Assembly (NCBI RefSeq): GCF_017377715.1
Contig: NZ_JAFVMF010000004.1
Coordinates: forward strand, 186,001 to 250,000
Reading direction: 5' to 3'
DNA: 64,000 bases
DNA from: Acetobacter sacchari
GTDB taxonomy: Bacteria; Pseudomonadota; Alphaproteobacteria; Acetobacterales; Acetobacteraceae
A program made the translations under genes and the position numbers. Shown here piece by piece: positions 34,091 through 43,915 of this stretch. Position 1 is the stretch's first letter, and the number at the start of each line of letters is the position of its first letter. Under the pieces are notes generated by a model. The model was not told the DNA's origin. It saw only the letters and a program-made list of their open reading frames with translations, and ran no database searches.

Positions 34091-35638
34091 ATGTGCGTTA
34101 TAAACGCGACCGCCATTATGGCCGCCCGGAGACATCATTCCTTGGCCTGGAAACCCTGCCGACCAGCCGAAGCCAGACGCGGAGCTCGTGCAGGCGTCCT
34201 GCTGGTCATCATGTTCGCGGCCAGCGCCATCGTCACACGCTTTCTGTGCACTGACGACTCCGGCTATTCATCGTTCTGGCCCGCCAACGCCGCGATGCTG
34301 GCCGCGATGCTGACGCTGCCCGCGCGACAAGCGGCCGCCGTCACCGTCGCGTGCGCCGCGATCAACTATTTCATCAACACTTACAGCGCTTACACTCCAG
34401 GCGAAGCTCTCCTGACCTGCCTGCTCAACATCGCCCAACCCATCGCAGCCGCGCCATTGACCCGCCGCTTTTGCGGGGCGCGGACCGATCTGACGCACCC
34501 CCGACGCTTCGCGGCGTTCGCCGGGATCGCCCTGTTTACCTCCGGGCTTGAGGCCGGTATCGGCGTCACGATCGAAAACCTGTTCCTGGATGACCCGGCA
34601 ACGCCTTTCGCCGAGTGGGCGCAGTGGACCTTCTGCGATGCTCTGGGGCTCACTCTCGCCACGTCGCCGCTGCTGCAACTGGCGCGTTCGTGCTCATCGA
34701 GGAGCGCTGCCTACCGGATGACGACCAACGCCTTGACGGGGCTGCTGCCATGTCTGGCGCTGACTGTCCTCAGTTTTGTCTGGGCGCACTCACCCCTGTT
34801 CCTGTTTCTTTATCCGGCGCTCGCATGGCTGGCGTTTCGCGCCAGTCCCGCCGCAGTGCTGACCTCGATTTTTTTCGTCGCAATTCTGGCCTCTGCGTTC
34901 ACCGCCCATGGCTTCGGTCCAATCGCCCGGCTGTCCCCGGATGGGCGCCTCATGCGGGAAGACATGCTTCAGCCATTCCTGTTCTCGCTCTTGCTGGCTG
35001 CAGTCCCTGTCAATAACGCCGTAAAGAGAATTCGTGAAAATACTCGTCGACTTTTGAGAATGAAGGAGCACCTTGAATACATCGCGTCGCACGACGCCCT
35101 AACATCCACGATGAACCGAAAAACGTTCGAAACCGCCCTCAGACTCATGGTGACGAGCCGTATCCATGGGGTCCTGCTGTTCATCGACGTCGATAATTTC
35201 AAAGCCGTGAACGACAACCTTGGCCATCACGCAGGCGACGAGTTCCTCAGAGCGTTTTGCGCCAGAATTTCCAGCCTCACGCAAGACCGGCAAGGACGCG
35301 CCGGGCGCTTCGGAGGCGACGAATTCGCCCTGATCGTGCCCGGAGAATTCTCCACTCCGCAACTCGACGCATTTTGCGAAACCATCTGCCAGGCGCTTCG
35401 GGAACCTTACAACATCGCTGGGGCCCTGCACGTCGTGACGGCGAGCATCGGCGCAGTGACGATGAGCCCCGGAGGGCATTCGGCCGAGGTGTTGATGCGC
35501 AAGGCCGACACCGCCCTTTACACGACCAAGGCGTCCGGCCGGGACGGCTATACGCTGTTCGAGAAAATGATCGTGGCCGGGGAGGCGCCGCCAGCCCTAC
35601 AATACAGACGCGCGAGTGACCGGAACATCACCGCCTGA
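34091..35638 (+). CDS. MASE1-domain diguanylate cyclase
   Basis: Makes cyclic di-GMP from two GTP. 515 residues: a MASE1-type integral membrane sensor of about eight segments (residues 30-310, with YSSFWPANAAMLAAML and ALGLTLATSPLLQL), a short linker, then a GGDEF domain (residues about 335-500) with the intact active-site loop FGGDEF at 408-412 and SHDALTSTMNRKTFE at its entry. The RxxD inhibitory site before GGDEF is absent, so product inhibition at that site is unlikely. ATG start with no strong ribosome site; an ATG nine codons later is possible. The signal sensed is unknown. It converges on metH. Confidence 0.88.
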   Translation: MCVINATAIMAARRHHSLAWKPCRPAEARRGARAGVLLVIMFAASAIVTRFLCTDDSGYSSFWPANAAMLAAMLTLPARQAAAVTVACAAINYFINTYSAYTPGEALLTCLLNIAQPIAAAPLTRRFCGARTDLTHPRRFAAFAGIALFTSGLEAGIGVTIENLFLDDPATPFAEWAQWTFCDALGLTLATSPLLQLARSCSSRSAAYRMTTNALTGLLPCLALTVLSFVWAHSPLFLFLYPALAWLAFRASPAAVLTSIFFVAILASAFTAHGFGPIARLSPDGRLMREDMLQPFLFSLLLAAVPVNNAVKRIRENTRRLLRMKEHLEYIASHDALTSTMNRKTFETALRLMVTSRIHGVLLFIDVDNFKAVNDNLGHHAGDEFLRAFCARISSLTQDRQGRAGRFGGDEFALIVPGEFSTPQLDAFCETICQALREPYNIAGALHVVTASIGAVTMSPGGHSAEVLMRKADTALYTTKASGRDGYTLFEKMIVAGEAPPALQYRRASDRNITA

Positions 35639-35676
35639 ACGATCGCGGTCGTTTCCAGCCAGACGCGCAAAAATCC

Positions 35677-38600
35677 TCAAATCGTAAAATACTTCGCTTT
35701 TGGATTGAGGATCACCAACGCTGATGTCGATTGCTCAGGATGGAGTTGATACCCGTCCGACAGAGAGACCCCGATGCGATCGGCGTTCAACAACTTGAGA
35801 ATCGGCTCCTGATCCTCAAGTCTTGGGCAGGCCGGATATCCGAAAGAGTACCGCGACCCGCGATACCCCTGCCCCAGCAAAGCATCCATCTCGCGCGCAT
35901 CTTCGCCTGAGAACCCAAGTTCTGCGCGAATGCGTTTGTGCGTGTACTCCGCCATCGCCTCGGCGATCTCGACTGAAAGACCGTGCAGATACAGATAGTC
36001 CTGATAACGGTTTTGCTCGAACCAGTCACGCGCTATGTCGGACGCCTTCTGACCAACGGTCACGACCTGAAGGCCGATCACGTCGCGCTCAGCATCGTCC
36101 ACGTCGCGCACGAAATCGGCGATGCATTCACCGTCCGCGCGAGGCTGCCGCGGCATAAGGAATCGCGCGACTTCGGTCGTCCCATCCTCCTCGAACAGGA
36201 TCAGATCGTTGCCCTGCCCCGCAGCTTTCCAGTACCCGTAGGACGCACGCGGACGAAGAATGTCGTCAGCCTCCGCCAAAGCCAGCATCCGGCGAAGCAC
36301 CGGGCGCAGCTCCTGCCGCGCCCACCCCAGAAACTCCTCTAAAGATCGGCCCTGTTTTCGGAACCCCCACTGGAACTGATACAGTGACCGTTCATTCAGG
36401 AACGGCAGAACCGCGTTCGTCTCGGCCTCGATAACCCGCGCGCCCCAGAACGGAGGCGTCACAACCGGTTCGCCCCGCGTTACGCCATGCCTGCGCTCCC
36501 GTGCCGCAGCGACATCGACCGGACCGAACCCGCGGGTCTCGGCGCTTGCCGGCTTACGTTCGGTCCGGCGCGTGGACTTGCCCTCCCGTCGCCGCGCAAT
36601 CGCGGCGAGATAGTCGTCGAATTTGTCCTGCGCGATGTGATCCATCAGCGCCAGCCCGTCGAATGCGTCCCGCGCATAGGCCACGCGTCCGCTCGTCCCG
36701 TAGGCGGCGACGCAATCTTCCTCGACATAGTTGCGCGTCAGCGCCGCGCCGCCGAGAATTACCGGAAGGTCCAGGCCCTGACGGGATATCTCTTCGAGAT
36801 TTTCCCGCATGATGACAGTCGATTTCACCAGAAGTCCGGACATGCCTATGGCGTTCGCACGCTCGGCGCGCGCTGATTCGATCATGTCGGCCACAGGCAC
36901 CTTGATGCCCAGATTGATCACCCGGTACCCGTTGTTCGTCAGGATAATATCGACAAGGTTCTTGCCGATGTCATGCACGTCGCCCTTCACCGTCGCCAGC
37001 ACGATGGTCCCGCGCGCCTGTCCCTCAAGCCGCTCCATATACGGCTCCAGATAAGCGACAGCAGCCTTCATCGTTTCAGCCGACTGCAGCACGAACGGAA
37101 GCTGCATCTTGCCGGAGCCGAACAGCTCTCCGACCACCTTCATGCCGTCGAGCAGGACGGTGTTGATGATATCCAGAGGCGGCATCTCACGCATCGCCTC
37201 GGCCAGATCGTCCTCCAGGCCCTTGCGGTCGCCATCAACGATCCGGTCACGCAAGCGTTCTGGCGCGGTCTCCGCACGCTGCTTCTTGACGGCGTCCGCC
37301 GCTTTGCGTCCCGCGAACAGCTCCAGCAGGCGCTGAAGCGGGTCGTACCCCTCGGAGCGACGATCAAATATCAGGTCTTCGGCGACCCGCACTTCTTCTT
37401 CCGCGATCATATGCAGCGGTCGGATTTTGGACACGTGCACGATCGCGCCAGTCATCCCCGCACGAACCGCGTGATCGAGGAACACGGAGTTCAGGACTGC
37501 GCGCGCCGCCGGATTCAGACCAAACGAAATGTTCGACAATCCGAGCACGATCTGGATGTCCGGAAACCGTTCACGGATCAGACGGATGCCTTCGAGCGTC
37601 CACTGACCCAGTTTGCGATCGTCCTCCACACCCGTGGCGATGGTGAAGGTCAACGGATCTATCAACAGATCTGACTGTGGCAGGCCGTATCTGTCGCACG
37701 CAAATTCGACGAGCCGCGTCGCAATGCGCAGCTTGTCTTCCGGCGTCTTCGCCATACCCACTTCGTCGATGGTCAGCGCGACCACGGCGGCGCCGAACTT
37801 CTTGGCAAGCTTCATGCGCTCATGCGCGATGTGCTCGCCGTCCTCGAAGTTGATCGAGTTGATGATGGGCTTGCCGCCATGCAGCTTCAGCGCCGCCTCG
37901 ATGACCGGCGTTTCGGTGGAATCGATCACAAGCGGCGCGTTCACCGACGACGTGAAACGCCGGATGACCTCGTTCATCTCCGCCTGCTCGTCACGCCCTA
38001 CGAAGGCGGTGCAAACGTCGAGAGAGTTGGAGCCCTCCGCGACCTGCTCGCGGCCGATCGCGACGCAGCCGTCCCAGTCGTGCGCTTCCTGAAGCTCGCG
38101 CCACTTCTTCGACCCGTTGGCGTTGCAGCGCTCGCCAATCGAAAAATACGCATTCTCCTGACGCAACGGCGTCTGGCTGTAGAGACTGGCGACGGATGGC
38201 GTCCAGACCGGCTTGCGCGGCGTTGGCGCCGGCCGATGGCGCCCGGTTCCCTCCGCCCGACGCCGGAGCATGGCGTCCAGTCCCGCGATATGCGGCGTCG
38301 ATGTGCCGCAGCATCCGCCAACGATGTTGAGTCCGTCTTCAACGATGAACCGTTCAACCCAGCTCGCCATCTCGTCTGGGCCAAGCGGATAATGCGTCTT
38401 CCCGTCGACCAGTTCCGGCAGACCGGCGTTCGGCTGCACCGACAGCATGCCCGGCCAGTTCTGCGACAGCCATTTGACATGTTCCGCCATCTCCTGCGGG
38501 CCGGTGGCGCAGTTAAGGCCGACCAGATCAACATCGAGGCTGTGAATGACAGTCGCCGCGGCGGCGATGTCGGGACCGACGAGCAGGGTCCCTGTCGTCT

Positions 38601-39195
38601 CGACCGTCACCTGCACGAAGATTGGCGTATCCGCGCCAAGCTCCGCTCGTGCGATCTTCATGCCGTTGACCGCCGCCTTGATCTGCAACGTGTCCTGACA
38701 GGTCTCGATCAGTACGGCGTCCACGCCGCCCTCGATCAGCCCGCGCCCTTGCTCGGCAAGGCCGGCTTCCAGCGTGTCGTAATCGATATTGCCCAGCGAC
38801 GGCAGCTTGGTGCCCGGCCCGACGGAGCCGATCACGTAACGATGGCGGTCGTCGTCGAAGCTGTCCGCAGCCTCGCGCGCGAGCGTCGCGGCGATACGAT
38901 TGATTTCTCGCGCGCGGTCCTGCAGTCCGAATTCGGCCAGCGTTATGGGCGAGCCGCCGAAACTGTTGGTCTCGACCATGTCGGCGCCAGCTTCGTAATA
39001 TCCGCGATGAATCTCGCGAATCAGCTCCGGGCGCGACAGGTTCAGGATCTCGGTGCAGTTCTCCTGCCCCCAGTAGTCGCGCTCGGTGTCAAGATCGAGG
39101 ACCTGCACGCGCGACCCCATGCCGCCATCACAAAGCAGCACCTGCTCGCGAAGGGCGTCCATCAGGCGGGGGCGTTGGGGTTTTGCCGCTGTCAT
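35677..39195 (-). CDS. metH: Cobalamin-dependent methionine synthase
   Basis: Transfers methyl from methyltetrahydrofolate to homocysteine through B12. 1172 residues with all modules in order: homocysteine-binding barrel (zinc Cys in GLNCATGP and GGCCGT, residues about 235-310), pterin barrel (NANGSKKWRE, LDVCTAFVGRD region), B12 cap, B12 domain with the cobalt-ligand His in DVHDIGKN (about residue 737), and the AdoMet-activation domain to the C-terminus (YSFGYPACPRLEDQ, SDGYQLHPEQSTSA). All modules are fused in one chain. No B12 or SAM riboswitch was recognised in the 160 bp upstream. Confidence 0.96.
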   Translation of the reverse strand: MTAAKPQRPRLMDALREQVLLCDGGMGSRVQVLDLDTERDYWGQENCTEILNLSRPELIREIHRGYYEAGADMVETNSFGGSPITLAEFGLQDRAREINRIAATLAREAADSFDDDRHRYVIGSVGPGTKLPSLGNIDYDTLEAGLAEQGRGLIEGGVDAVLIETCQDTLQIKAAVNGMKIARAELGADTPIFVQVTVETTGTLLVGPDIAAAATVIHSLDVDLVGLNCATGPQEMAEHVKWLSQNWPGMLSVQPNAGLPELVDGKTHYPLGPDEMASWVERFIVEDGLNIVGGCCGTSTPHIAGLDAMLRRRAEGTGRHRPAPTPRKPVWTPSVASLYSQTPLRQENAYFSIGERCNANGSKKWRELQEAHDWDGCVAIGREQVAEGSNSLDVCTAFVGRDEQAEMNEVIRRFTSSVNAPLVIDSTETPVIEAALKLHGGKPIINSINFEDGEHIAHERMKLAKKFGAAVVALTIDEVGMAKTPEDKLRIATRLVEFACDRYGLPQSDLLIDPLTFTIATGVEDDRKLGQWTLEGIRLIRERFPDIQIVLGLSNISFGLNPAARAVLNSVFLDHAVRAGMTGAIVHVSKIRPLHMIAEEEVRVAEDLIFDRRSEGYDPLQRLLELFAGRKAADAVKKQRAETAPERLRDRIVDGDRKGLEDDLAEAMREMPPLDIINTVLLDGMKVVGELFGSGKMQLPFVLQSAETMKAAVAYLEPYMERLEGQARGTIVLATVKGDVHDIGKNLVDIILTNNGYRVINLGIKVPVADMIESARAERANAIGMSGLLVKSTVIMRENLEEISRQGLDLPVILGGAALTRNYVEEDCVAAYGTSGRVAYARDAFDGLALMDHIAQDKFDDYLAAIARRREGKSTRRTERKPASAETRGFGPVDVAAARERRHGVTRGEPVVTPPFWGARVIEAETNAVLPFLNERSLYQFQWGFRKQGRSLEEFLGWARQELRPVLRRMLALAEADDILRPRASYGYWKAAGQGNDLILFEEDGTTEVARFLMPRQPRADGECIADFVRDVDDAERDVIGLQVVTVGQKASDIARDWFEQNRYQDYLYLHGLSVEIAEAMAEYTHKRIRAELGFSGEDAREMDALLGQGYRGSRYSFGYPACPRLEDQEPILKLLNADRIGVSLSDGYQLHPEQSTSALVILNPKAKYFTI

Positions 39196-39210
39196 TGGTC
39201 TCTATATAAT
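39183..39210 (+). promoter_or_regulatory. Possible sigma-70 promoter toward the secretion cluster
   Basis: TTGCCG, 16 bases, TATAAT on the plus strand, starting inside the first codons of metH. On the other strand the same AT-rich patch offers TATTAT only 10 bp before the metH ATG. Overlapping divergent promoters are possible. Based on consensus match only. Confidence 0.35.
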
Positions 39211-39357
39211 ACAGCCACGACGGTGTCGTCGCCTGGACGAAAGCGCGAGCGACCCCGAACGGGCGGCCCGACGCCGGGGAGGCGGTTATCACAGAGGCCA
39301 TCGACGCTGTCCAGAAAGAACGGCTCGGCGGGACGGAAGCACCGAAGGCGGCGCACC

Positions 39358-39792
39358 ATGACTGAGTCTGATCGCAGATTGCCGCTGGATGTGATCGACG
39401 CCAACGACGTGGCGCAGATAGCGACCGACCTACGCCATAGCATTGCTCTGCTCAACGCAACTACCCAGACGCTGGCAGACGCAGGATCGGACTGGGCGGC
39501 GGTGCGCCCATTGGGTGGTGTCGGGAGCTCCCTTCGTTTCGCGGCGACCGACGCGCGCGCTGGCGTCTTCGCTAACGAGCATGGCCCTGTATGCGTCTGC
39601 TGCGGCCCACAGCGCGAGGCTACCAAGGCGCTACTCGCGCTCATTCAGGATCGCGCACGAGGGCGGTGTGGCTTTTTTCGGCGCGTCGTTGTTGCGGCGC
39701 CGACTGGCGCAGTCGACGCCATCGCGGACGCTCTTCACGCCGAGTCCGCCTTATCGACCTTATTCGCGATTCGAGCAGCCTCCCGAGCGTAA
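39358..39792 (+). CDS. Hypothetical protein upstream of the type I exporter
   Basis: 144 residues, hydrophilic with an Ala-rich end and two Cys in VCVCCGP. Not recognised. ATG start, with AAGG about 10 bp before it. It is divergent from metH and 212 bp upstream of the ABC exporter on the same strand, so it may be the first gene of that cluster. The coding sense is supported by codon bias and by lying in otherwise empty space; no domain supports a function. Confidence 0.5.
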   Translation: MTESDRRLPLDVIDANDVAQIATDLRHSIALLNATTQTLADAGSDWAAVRPLGGVGSSLRFAATDARAGVFANEHGPVCVCCGPQREATKALLALIQDRARGRCGFFRRVVVAAPTGAVDAIADALHAESALSTLFAIRAASRA

Positions 39793-40004
39793 ATGCGATG
39801 CTTGCAGGTCTCTGCCGCGCTCCGGCCGCGAATATGGGTCGCTTTTCGCGGTCTCTAAATATCGAAACGTTATTGTTTATAACCCGCGTGCTTCGAAGCG
39901 GCGACCGCAAATATAAAGCGAGGCGATCCGGCGTTTTGTGTGGTAGAGGCAGTTGGCCCTCCGTTAGGACGCGAAGGGCGAAGAGCAGTTTATGAGGACA
40001 CTCC

Positions 40005-42290
40005 GTGGATCCAGTCGATCATGACTCCGGCGCATCAGGCCGTGACCCCGCAGGTTCTGACGCTCACGGTCACGCGGAGAACAGCCGTGATGAACGACAT
40101 GCCCCCGCATTCATCCGCCTCCGCGCCGTAATCGCCGCAGCCCATTTCCATGGGCTGGAACTGGACGTCCGCGATTTTGCTGCTGAGCCAGGGGAGGCCA
40201 GCCCGTCGCCCGCTACGTTGTGCCGTTGGCTCAACGAGCAGGGAGCCGTCGCCAAAGGCATGCGGCTGAAGTGGCGTTATCTGATAAAGATGACCAACTC
40301 TCCGCCCATCGTGCTGCTATTCCGAGACGGATCCGCAGCGCTCATGATCAACGCGAGCGCCGATCAGGGCATCGTCTGGCTGCGCGACCCGCTGCGTGGC
40401 GAAGGCGACCTGCCGGTCCCCGTCGACGAATTACGGCTGTCGCAAATCTGGACCGGCGACGCCTTGCTGATCAAACGGCGTCGCGACCAAAGCGAAGCCG
40501 ATGCGCCGATTAACGCCTCGTGGCTGGCAAAGATGGTCCTGCGCGAGAAGAAATCGCTCCGCGACATCGCCATTGCGTCGATGACCCTCAGCATTCTCCA
40601 GATTTTCCCGCCGCTGATTGTCATGCAGGTCATCGACCGCGTGGTGAACAACCGCTCCATGGCGACGCTGGTGTCGATCACAGCGATTGTTCTGGTCCTG
40701 TCGTTCTACGAAGTGCTCCTGTCCTACGGACGGCGCGAACTTACGCTGGTTCTCACGACGCGCATCGATACAAGATTGTCCCTGCACCTGTTCAGCCGCC
40801 TGCTCGCTCTTCCGCTTGAATATTTCGAGAGACAACAAGCTGGCAACGTGATCGGGCGCGTTATGGCCATCTATAAAGTCCGCGACTTTATGACCGGCAA
40901 GCTGATGAGCACATTCCTCGACATGTTTACGCTTGTCGTCATCCTGCCGTTTCTTTTCTACCTCAGTTCGACGCTAGCTTGGATGACCGTCGCCGCAGCC
41001 GGACTGATCGGCCTTCTGGTGGTGGTGTTCATGGGTCCCATCGCGCGGATCTACCAACATGTTGTGCGCTCGGAGATGGAGCGGTCGTCCGTAATGTATG
41101 AGACAGTGGCCGGCATCCGCACGATCAAGACTCTGGCGCTGGAGCCATCGCGCAAGCAGGAGTGGGACGAGAAAACAGCCGATGTAGTGCGCTGGAAGCT
41201 TGCCGCCGGGCGGATGTCGAACTGGCCTTCCACCCTATCTATGCCATTGGAAATGTTCATTAACCGCGGCATAATTCTCGTGGGAGCCTACCTCATCCTC
41301 ACCAACGCCAGCAACGTCGGCGTCGGCGCGCTTGTCGCGTTCATGATGCTGGGTGGACGTGTCGCGTCGCCGCTGGTTGGCCTTGCAAAGCTTCTCGATG
41401 ACATGAACGAAGTCCGCACGTCGCTTGGCGAGGCCGGGTCGGTGCTGAACCAACCGACCGAGACCAAGGCTCTCACCACTGGCATGCGGCCTCGGATAAA
41501 GGGCGCATTGTCATTCGTGGACGTGAATTTCACTTACCCCGGCTCTACCGGAAAAGCGCTCGACGACGTAAATTTCGAAGTTCCCGCTGGCACCATGCTT
41601 GGTTTGGTGGGACGCTCGGGCTCCGGAAAATCCACCATCACCCGCCTCCTGCAAGGCGTGAGCCGTTCGTATAGCGGCTACCTCAAGCTCGACGGCGTTG
41701 ATCTGCGCGAGATCAATCTGACCCATCTTCGCCGCTCCTTCGGCGTTGTGCTGCAGGACAATTTTCTGTTCCGCGGCACCATTCGCGAGAATATAACAGC
41801 CGGGCGGCCTGGCCTGACCATTGACGACGTCGTCCGCGCAGCTCGTCTGGCCGGCGCGGAAGAATTCATCGAGCGTATGCCTGCAGGCTACGAGACGTGG
41901 ATCGAGGAAGGGTCGACCAATATCTCGGGCGGCCAGCGTCAGCGACTAGCCATCGCGCGTGCGGTTATCTGCGACCCCAAGCTGCTCATCCTTGACGAAG
42001 CCACTTCAGCTCTCGATCCGGAAAGCGAGGCGCTGGTGAACGCCAACCTCGAACGCATCGGCGAGGGGCGCACTATGGTGATCGTCTCTCACCGTCTGTC
42101 CTCGCTTGTGAACTGCGACCAAATTCTGGTCATGGATCGCGGGCGAGTGATGGATATAGGGCCGCACGAGGTGCTTCTTGAGCGGTGCGCCATCTATCGC
42201 ACACTGTGGATGCAACAGAATCGCCACACGGCCGGAAAACAGGGAGCGGATCGGACAGGGCCGGCCCCGCTCATCGCCGAGGGAGACTGA
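40005..42290 (+). CDS. Type I secretion ABC exporter (HlyB/LapB-like) with degenerate C39 domain
   Basis: Inner-membrane ATPase that exports a protein in one step through a membrane fusion protein and an outer-membrane channel. 761 residues. Residues about 35-165 form a C39-peptidase-like domain without the catalytic Cys, a docking domain typical of RTX exporters. About six membrane helices follow (170-460). The ATPase has Walker A GRSGSGKST at 536-544, signature SGGQRQR near 640 and Walker B LLILDEATS near 660. The GTG start follows GAGGA by 6 bp. The next gene starts 4 bp after the stop. No TolC-like channel or RTX-type substrate is in the window. Confidence 0.9.
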   Translation: MDPVDHDSGASGRDPAGSDAHGHAENSRDERHAPAFIRLRAVIAAAHFHGLELDVRDFAAEPGEASPSPATLCRWLNEQGAVAKGMRLKWRYLIKMTNSPPIVLLFRDGSAALMINASADQGIVWLRDPLRGEGDLPVPVDELRLSQIWTGDALLIKRRRDQSEADAPINASWLAKMVLREKKSLRDIAIASMTLSILQIFPPLIVMQVIDRVVNNRSMATLVSITAIVLVLSFYEVLLSYGRRELTLVLTTRIDTRLSLHLFSRLLALPLEYFERQQAGNVIGRVMAIYKVRDFMTGKLMSTFLDMFTLVVILPFLFYLSSTLAWMTVAAAGLIGLLVVVFMGPIARIYQHVVRSEMERSSVMYETVAGIRTIKTLALEPSRKQEWDEKTADVVRWKLAAGRMSNWPSTLSMPLEMFINRGIILVGAYLILTNASNVGVGALVAFMMLGGRVASPLVGLAKLLDDMNEVRTSLGEAGSVLNQPTETKALTTGMRPRIKGALSFVDVNFTYPGSTGKALDDVNFEVPAGTMLGLVGRSGSGKSTITRLLQGVSRSYSGYLKLDGVDLREINLTHLRRSFGVVLQDNFLFRGTIRENITAGRPGLTIDDVVRAARLAGAEEFIERMPAGYETWIEEGSTNISGGQRQRLAIARAVICDPKLLILDEATSALDPESEALVNANLERIGEGRTMVIVSHRLSSLVNCDQILVMDRGRVMDIGPHEVLLERCAIYRTLWMQQNRHTAGKQGADRTGPAPLIAEGD

Positions 42291-42293
42291 AAC

Positions 42294-43742
42294 ATGTCCT
42301 CGCACGACATCGCCAAGACAGATCAGGACGGGACCCAGTCGCGCGACTTCCTGCCGCAGGTCAATGACCCCTACGCTCCCGGCGATTTGCCTCCGGCGCT
42401 GCTCGAATTTCACTCGCCCAGCGCTGCGCTGGTCAATCTGCCGCCGACCGCTTCAGCTCAGTATCTGACCTGGATCATCGGCGCCCTCACCCTTTCTACC
42501 GTGCTGGTCATGGTCATCTTCCCGCTCGACCGGGTGGTGTCGTCACCGGGTCGTATTGCCTCAACGCAGCGCACGCTCGTGGTGCAGCCTTTGGAAACCT
42601 CCATCATTCGCAGTATCGAGGTACATGAAGGAGATTTTGTTCACAAAGGACAGGTTCTCGCCCGCCTTGACCCGACCATCAGCGACGCCGATATCCAGAA
42701 TCTACTCCTCCAGACACAAAGTTACAGCGCAGAAGTCGACCGGTTGACTGCCGAGTCACAAGGACGAACCTACGCGGTCGATCCGTCCAACCCATCCTCG
42801 ACGCAGCAGGAAGCGACCTTCCTGCGCCGTAAGGCTGAGTTCGACGCCAAAACCCATGACTATGACGAACAGATCGCATCCGAAACCAGCGAATTGCAGG
42901 GATATATCGCCAGTTCGGCGATGTACGCCGCTCGCGCGAAGGTTGCGGCCGACGTTCACAACATGCGAGCTCGGCTGCAGGCCGATCAGGTTGGCAGCCG
43001 CCTGTCTACCCTCGGGGCGCAGAATGACCTGATGGAGATCGAGCGCTCCCAGATTTCCGCCCAGCAGCAGGCGGCGAGCACGCGAGGCAAGCTGAGCGCC
43101 CTCTCCTCCGAACGGGACGCCTATATCGAAAACTGGAAGGCTTCCGTCTATCACGACCTGAGCGACGCGCAGCGTCATTTCGCGACCACCCAAAGCGACT
43201 ACGAAAAAGCGAAACTTCGTAAAAACCTGACCACGTTGAAAAGCGGCGAAGACGCGATCGTCCTCACCATCGCCAAACTCTCCATCGGCTCAATCATGAC
43301 CACCGGAACAGAGTTGATGACTCTGGTTCCGGTCGGCAGCGGACTGGAGGTCGAAGCGACGCTGCGCGGTTCCGACGCTGGATTTGTCAGGCTGGGCGAT
43401 AAGGCCCTATTGAAATTCTCGACCTTCCCCTACGCCCAATATGGCGGCGCCGAAGCGACTGTGCGCGAAATCAGCGCGGATTCATTCTCCGCGCAGGACA
43501 AACCGTCGTCGAACGCTGGCGCCTCCGCCGCAGCGCCGCCGGACCCAACCGGCTCCAGCCAGTCGTTTTACCGCGTAAGGCTGCGGATCGATCGATATAC
43601 GCTGCACGGCGTGCCGACATTCTTCCACCCGCAACCGGGCATGCCCGTCACAGCCGACATTCAGGTCGGCAAACGAACGATCATGCAGTTCCTGCTCAAC
43701 AGCATCATGCCGCTGGTCTCCGACGGCATGCGCGAGCCCTGA
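42294..43742 (+). CDS. HlyD-family membrane fusion protein
   Basis: Periplasmic adaptor of the type I system, 482 residues. A cytoplasmic N-terminus with one membrane helix (YLTWIIGALTLSTVLVMVI, residues about 57-78) is followed by a lipoyl-like half (VVQPLETSIIRSIEVHEGDFVHKGQVLARLDP), a long coiled coil (about 130-310) and the second lipoyl/beta-barrel part, ending in GMPVTADIQVGKRTIMQFLL near the C-terminus, the classic HlyD ending. ATG with GAGGGAGA upstream, only 3 bp after the ABC gene's stop, so translation is coupled. It pairs with that exporter. Confidence 0.92.
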   Translation: MSSHDIAKTDQDGTQSRDFLPQVNDPYAPGDLPPALLEFHSPSAALVNLPPTASAQYLTWIIGALTLSTVLVMVIFPLDRVVSSPGRIASTQRTLVVQPLETSIIRSIEVHEGDFVHKGQVLARLDPTISDADIQNLLLQTQSYSAEVDRLTAESQGRTYAVDPSNPSSTQQEATFLRRKAEFDAKTHDYDEQIASETSELQGYIASSAMYAARAKVAADVHNMRARLQADQVGSRLSTLGAQNDLMEIERSQISAQQQAASTRGKLSALSSERDAYIENWKASVYHDLSDAQRHFATTQSDYEKAKLRKNLTTLKSGEDAIVLTIAKLSIGSIMTTGTELMTLVPVGSGLEVEATLRGSDAGFVRLGDKALLKFSTFPYAQYGGAEATVREISADSFSAQDKPSSNAGASAAAPPDPTGSSQSFYRVRLRIDRYTLHGVPTFFHPQPGMPVTADIQVGKRTIMQFLLNSIMPLVSDGMREP

Positions 43743-43915
43743 TCTTGTCGCGCCCCTCACCGGCTAACGCCCGGCGGGAGCGGCTGCGGCGCAATCCGCT
43801 GCGGGCTGCCTGCAACGCAGGACTCAAGGATCGCACCGTTTACGGTTTGGTTCGCCATCGCCTATGATTGCGGCGTTACCATCATCGTCTTCCGCCCCAA
43901 CTCGGGAGGGCACGC

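Noticed and set aside
37822-39357. Plus-strand open frame extending the 39358 gene upstream
   Set aside because: It is the antisense of metH; only the part after the ATG at 39358 lies outside metH and is kept as a low-confidence gene.
39196-39357. Possible SAM, SAH or cobalamin riboswitch upstream of metH
   Set aside because: None of the conserved cores that I know could be found, and a promoter-like element sits almost at the start codon.
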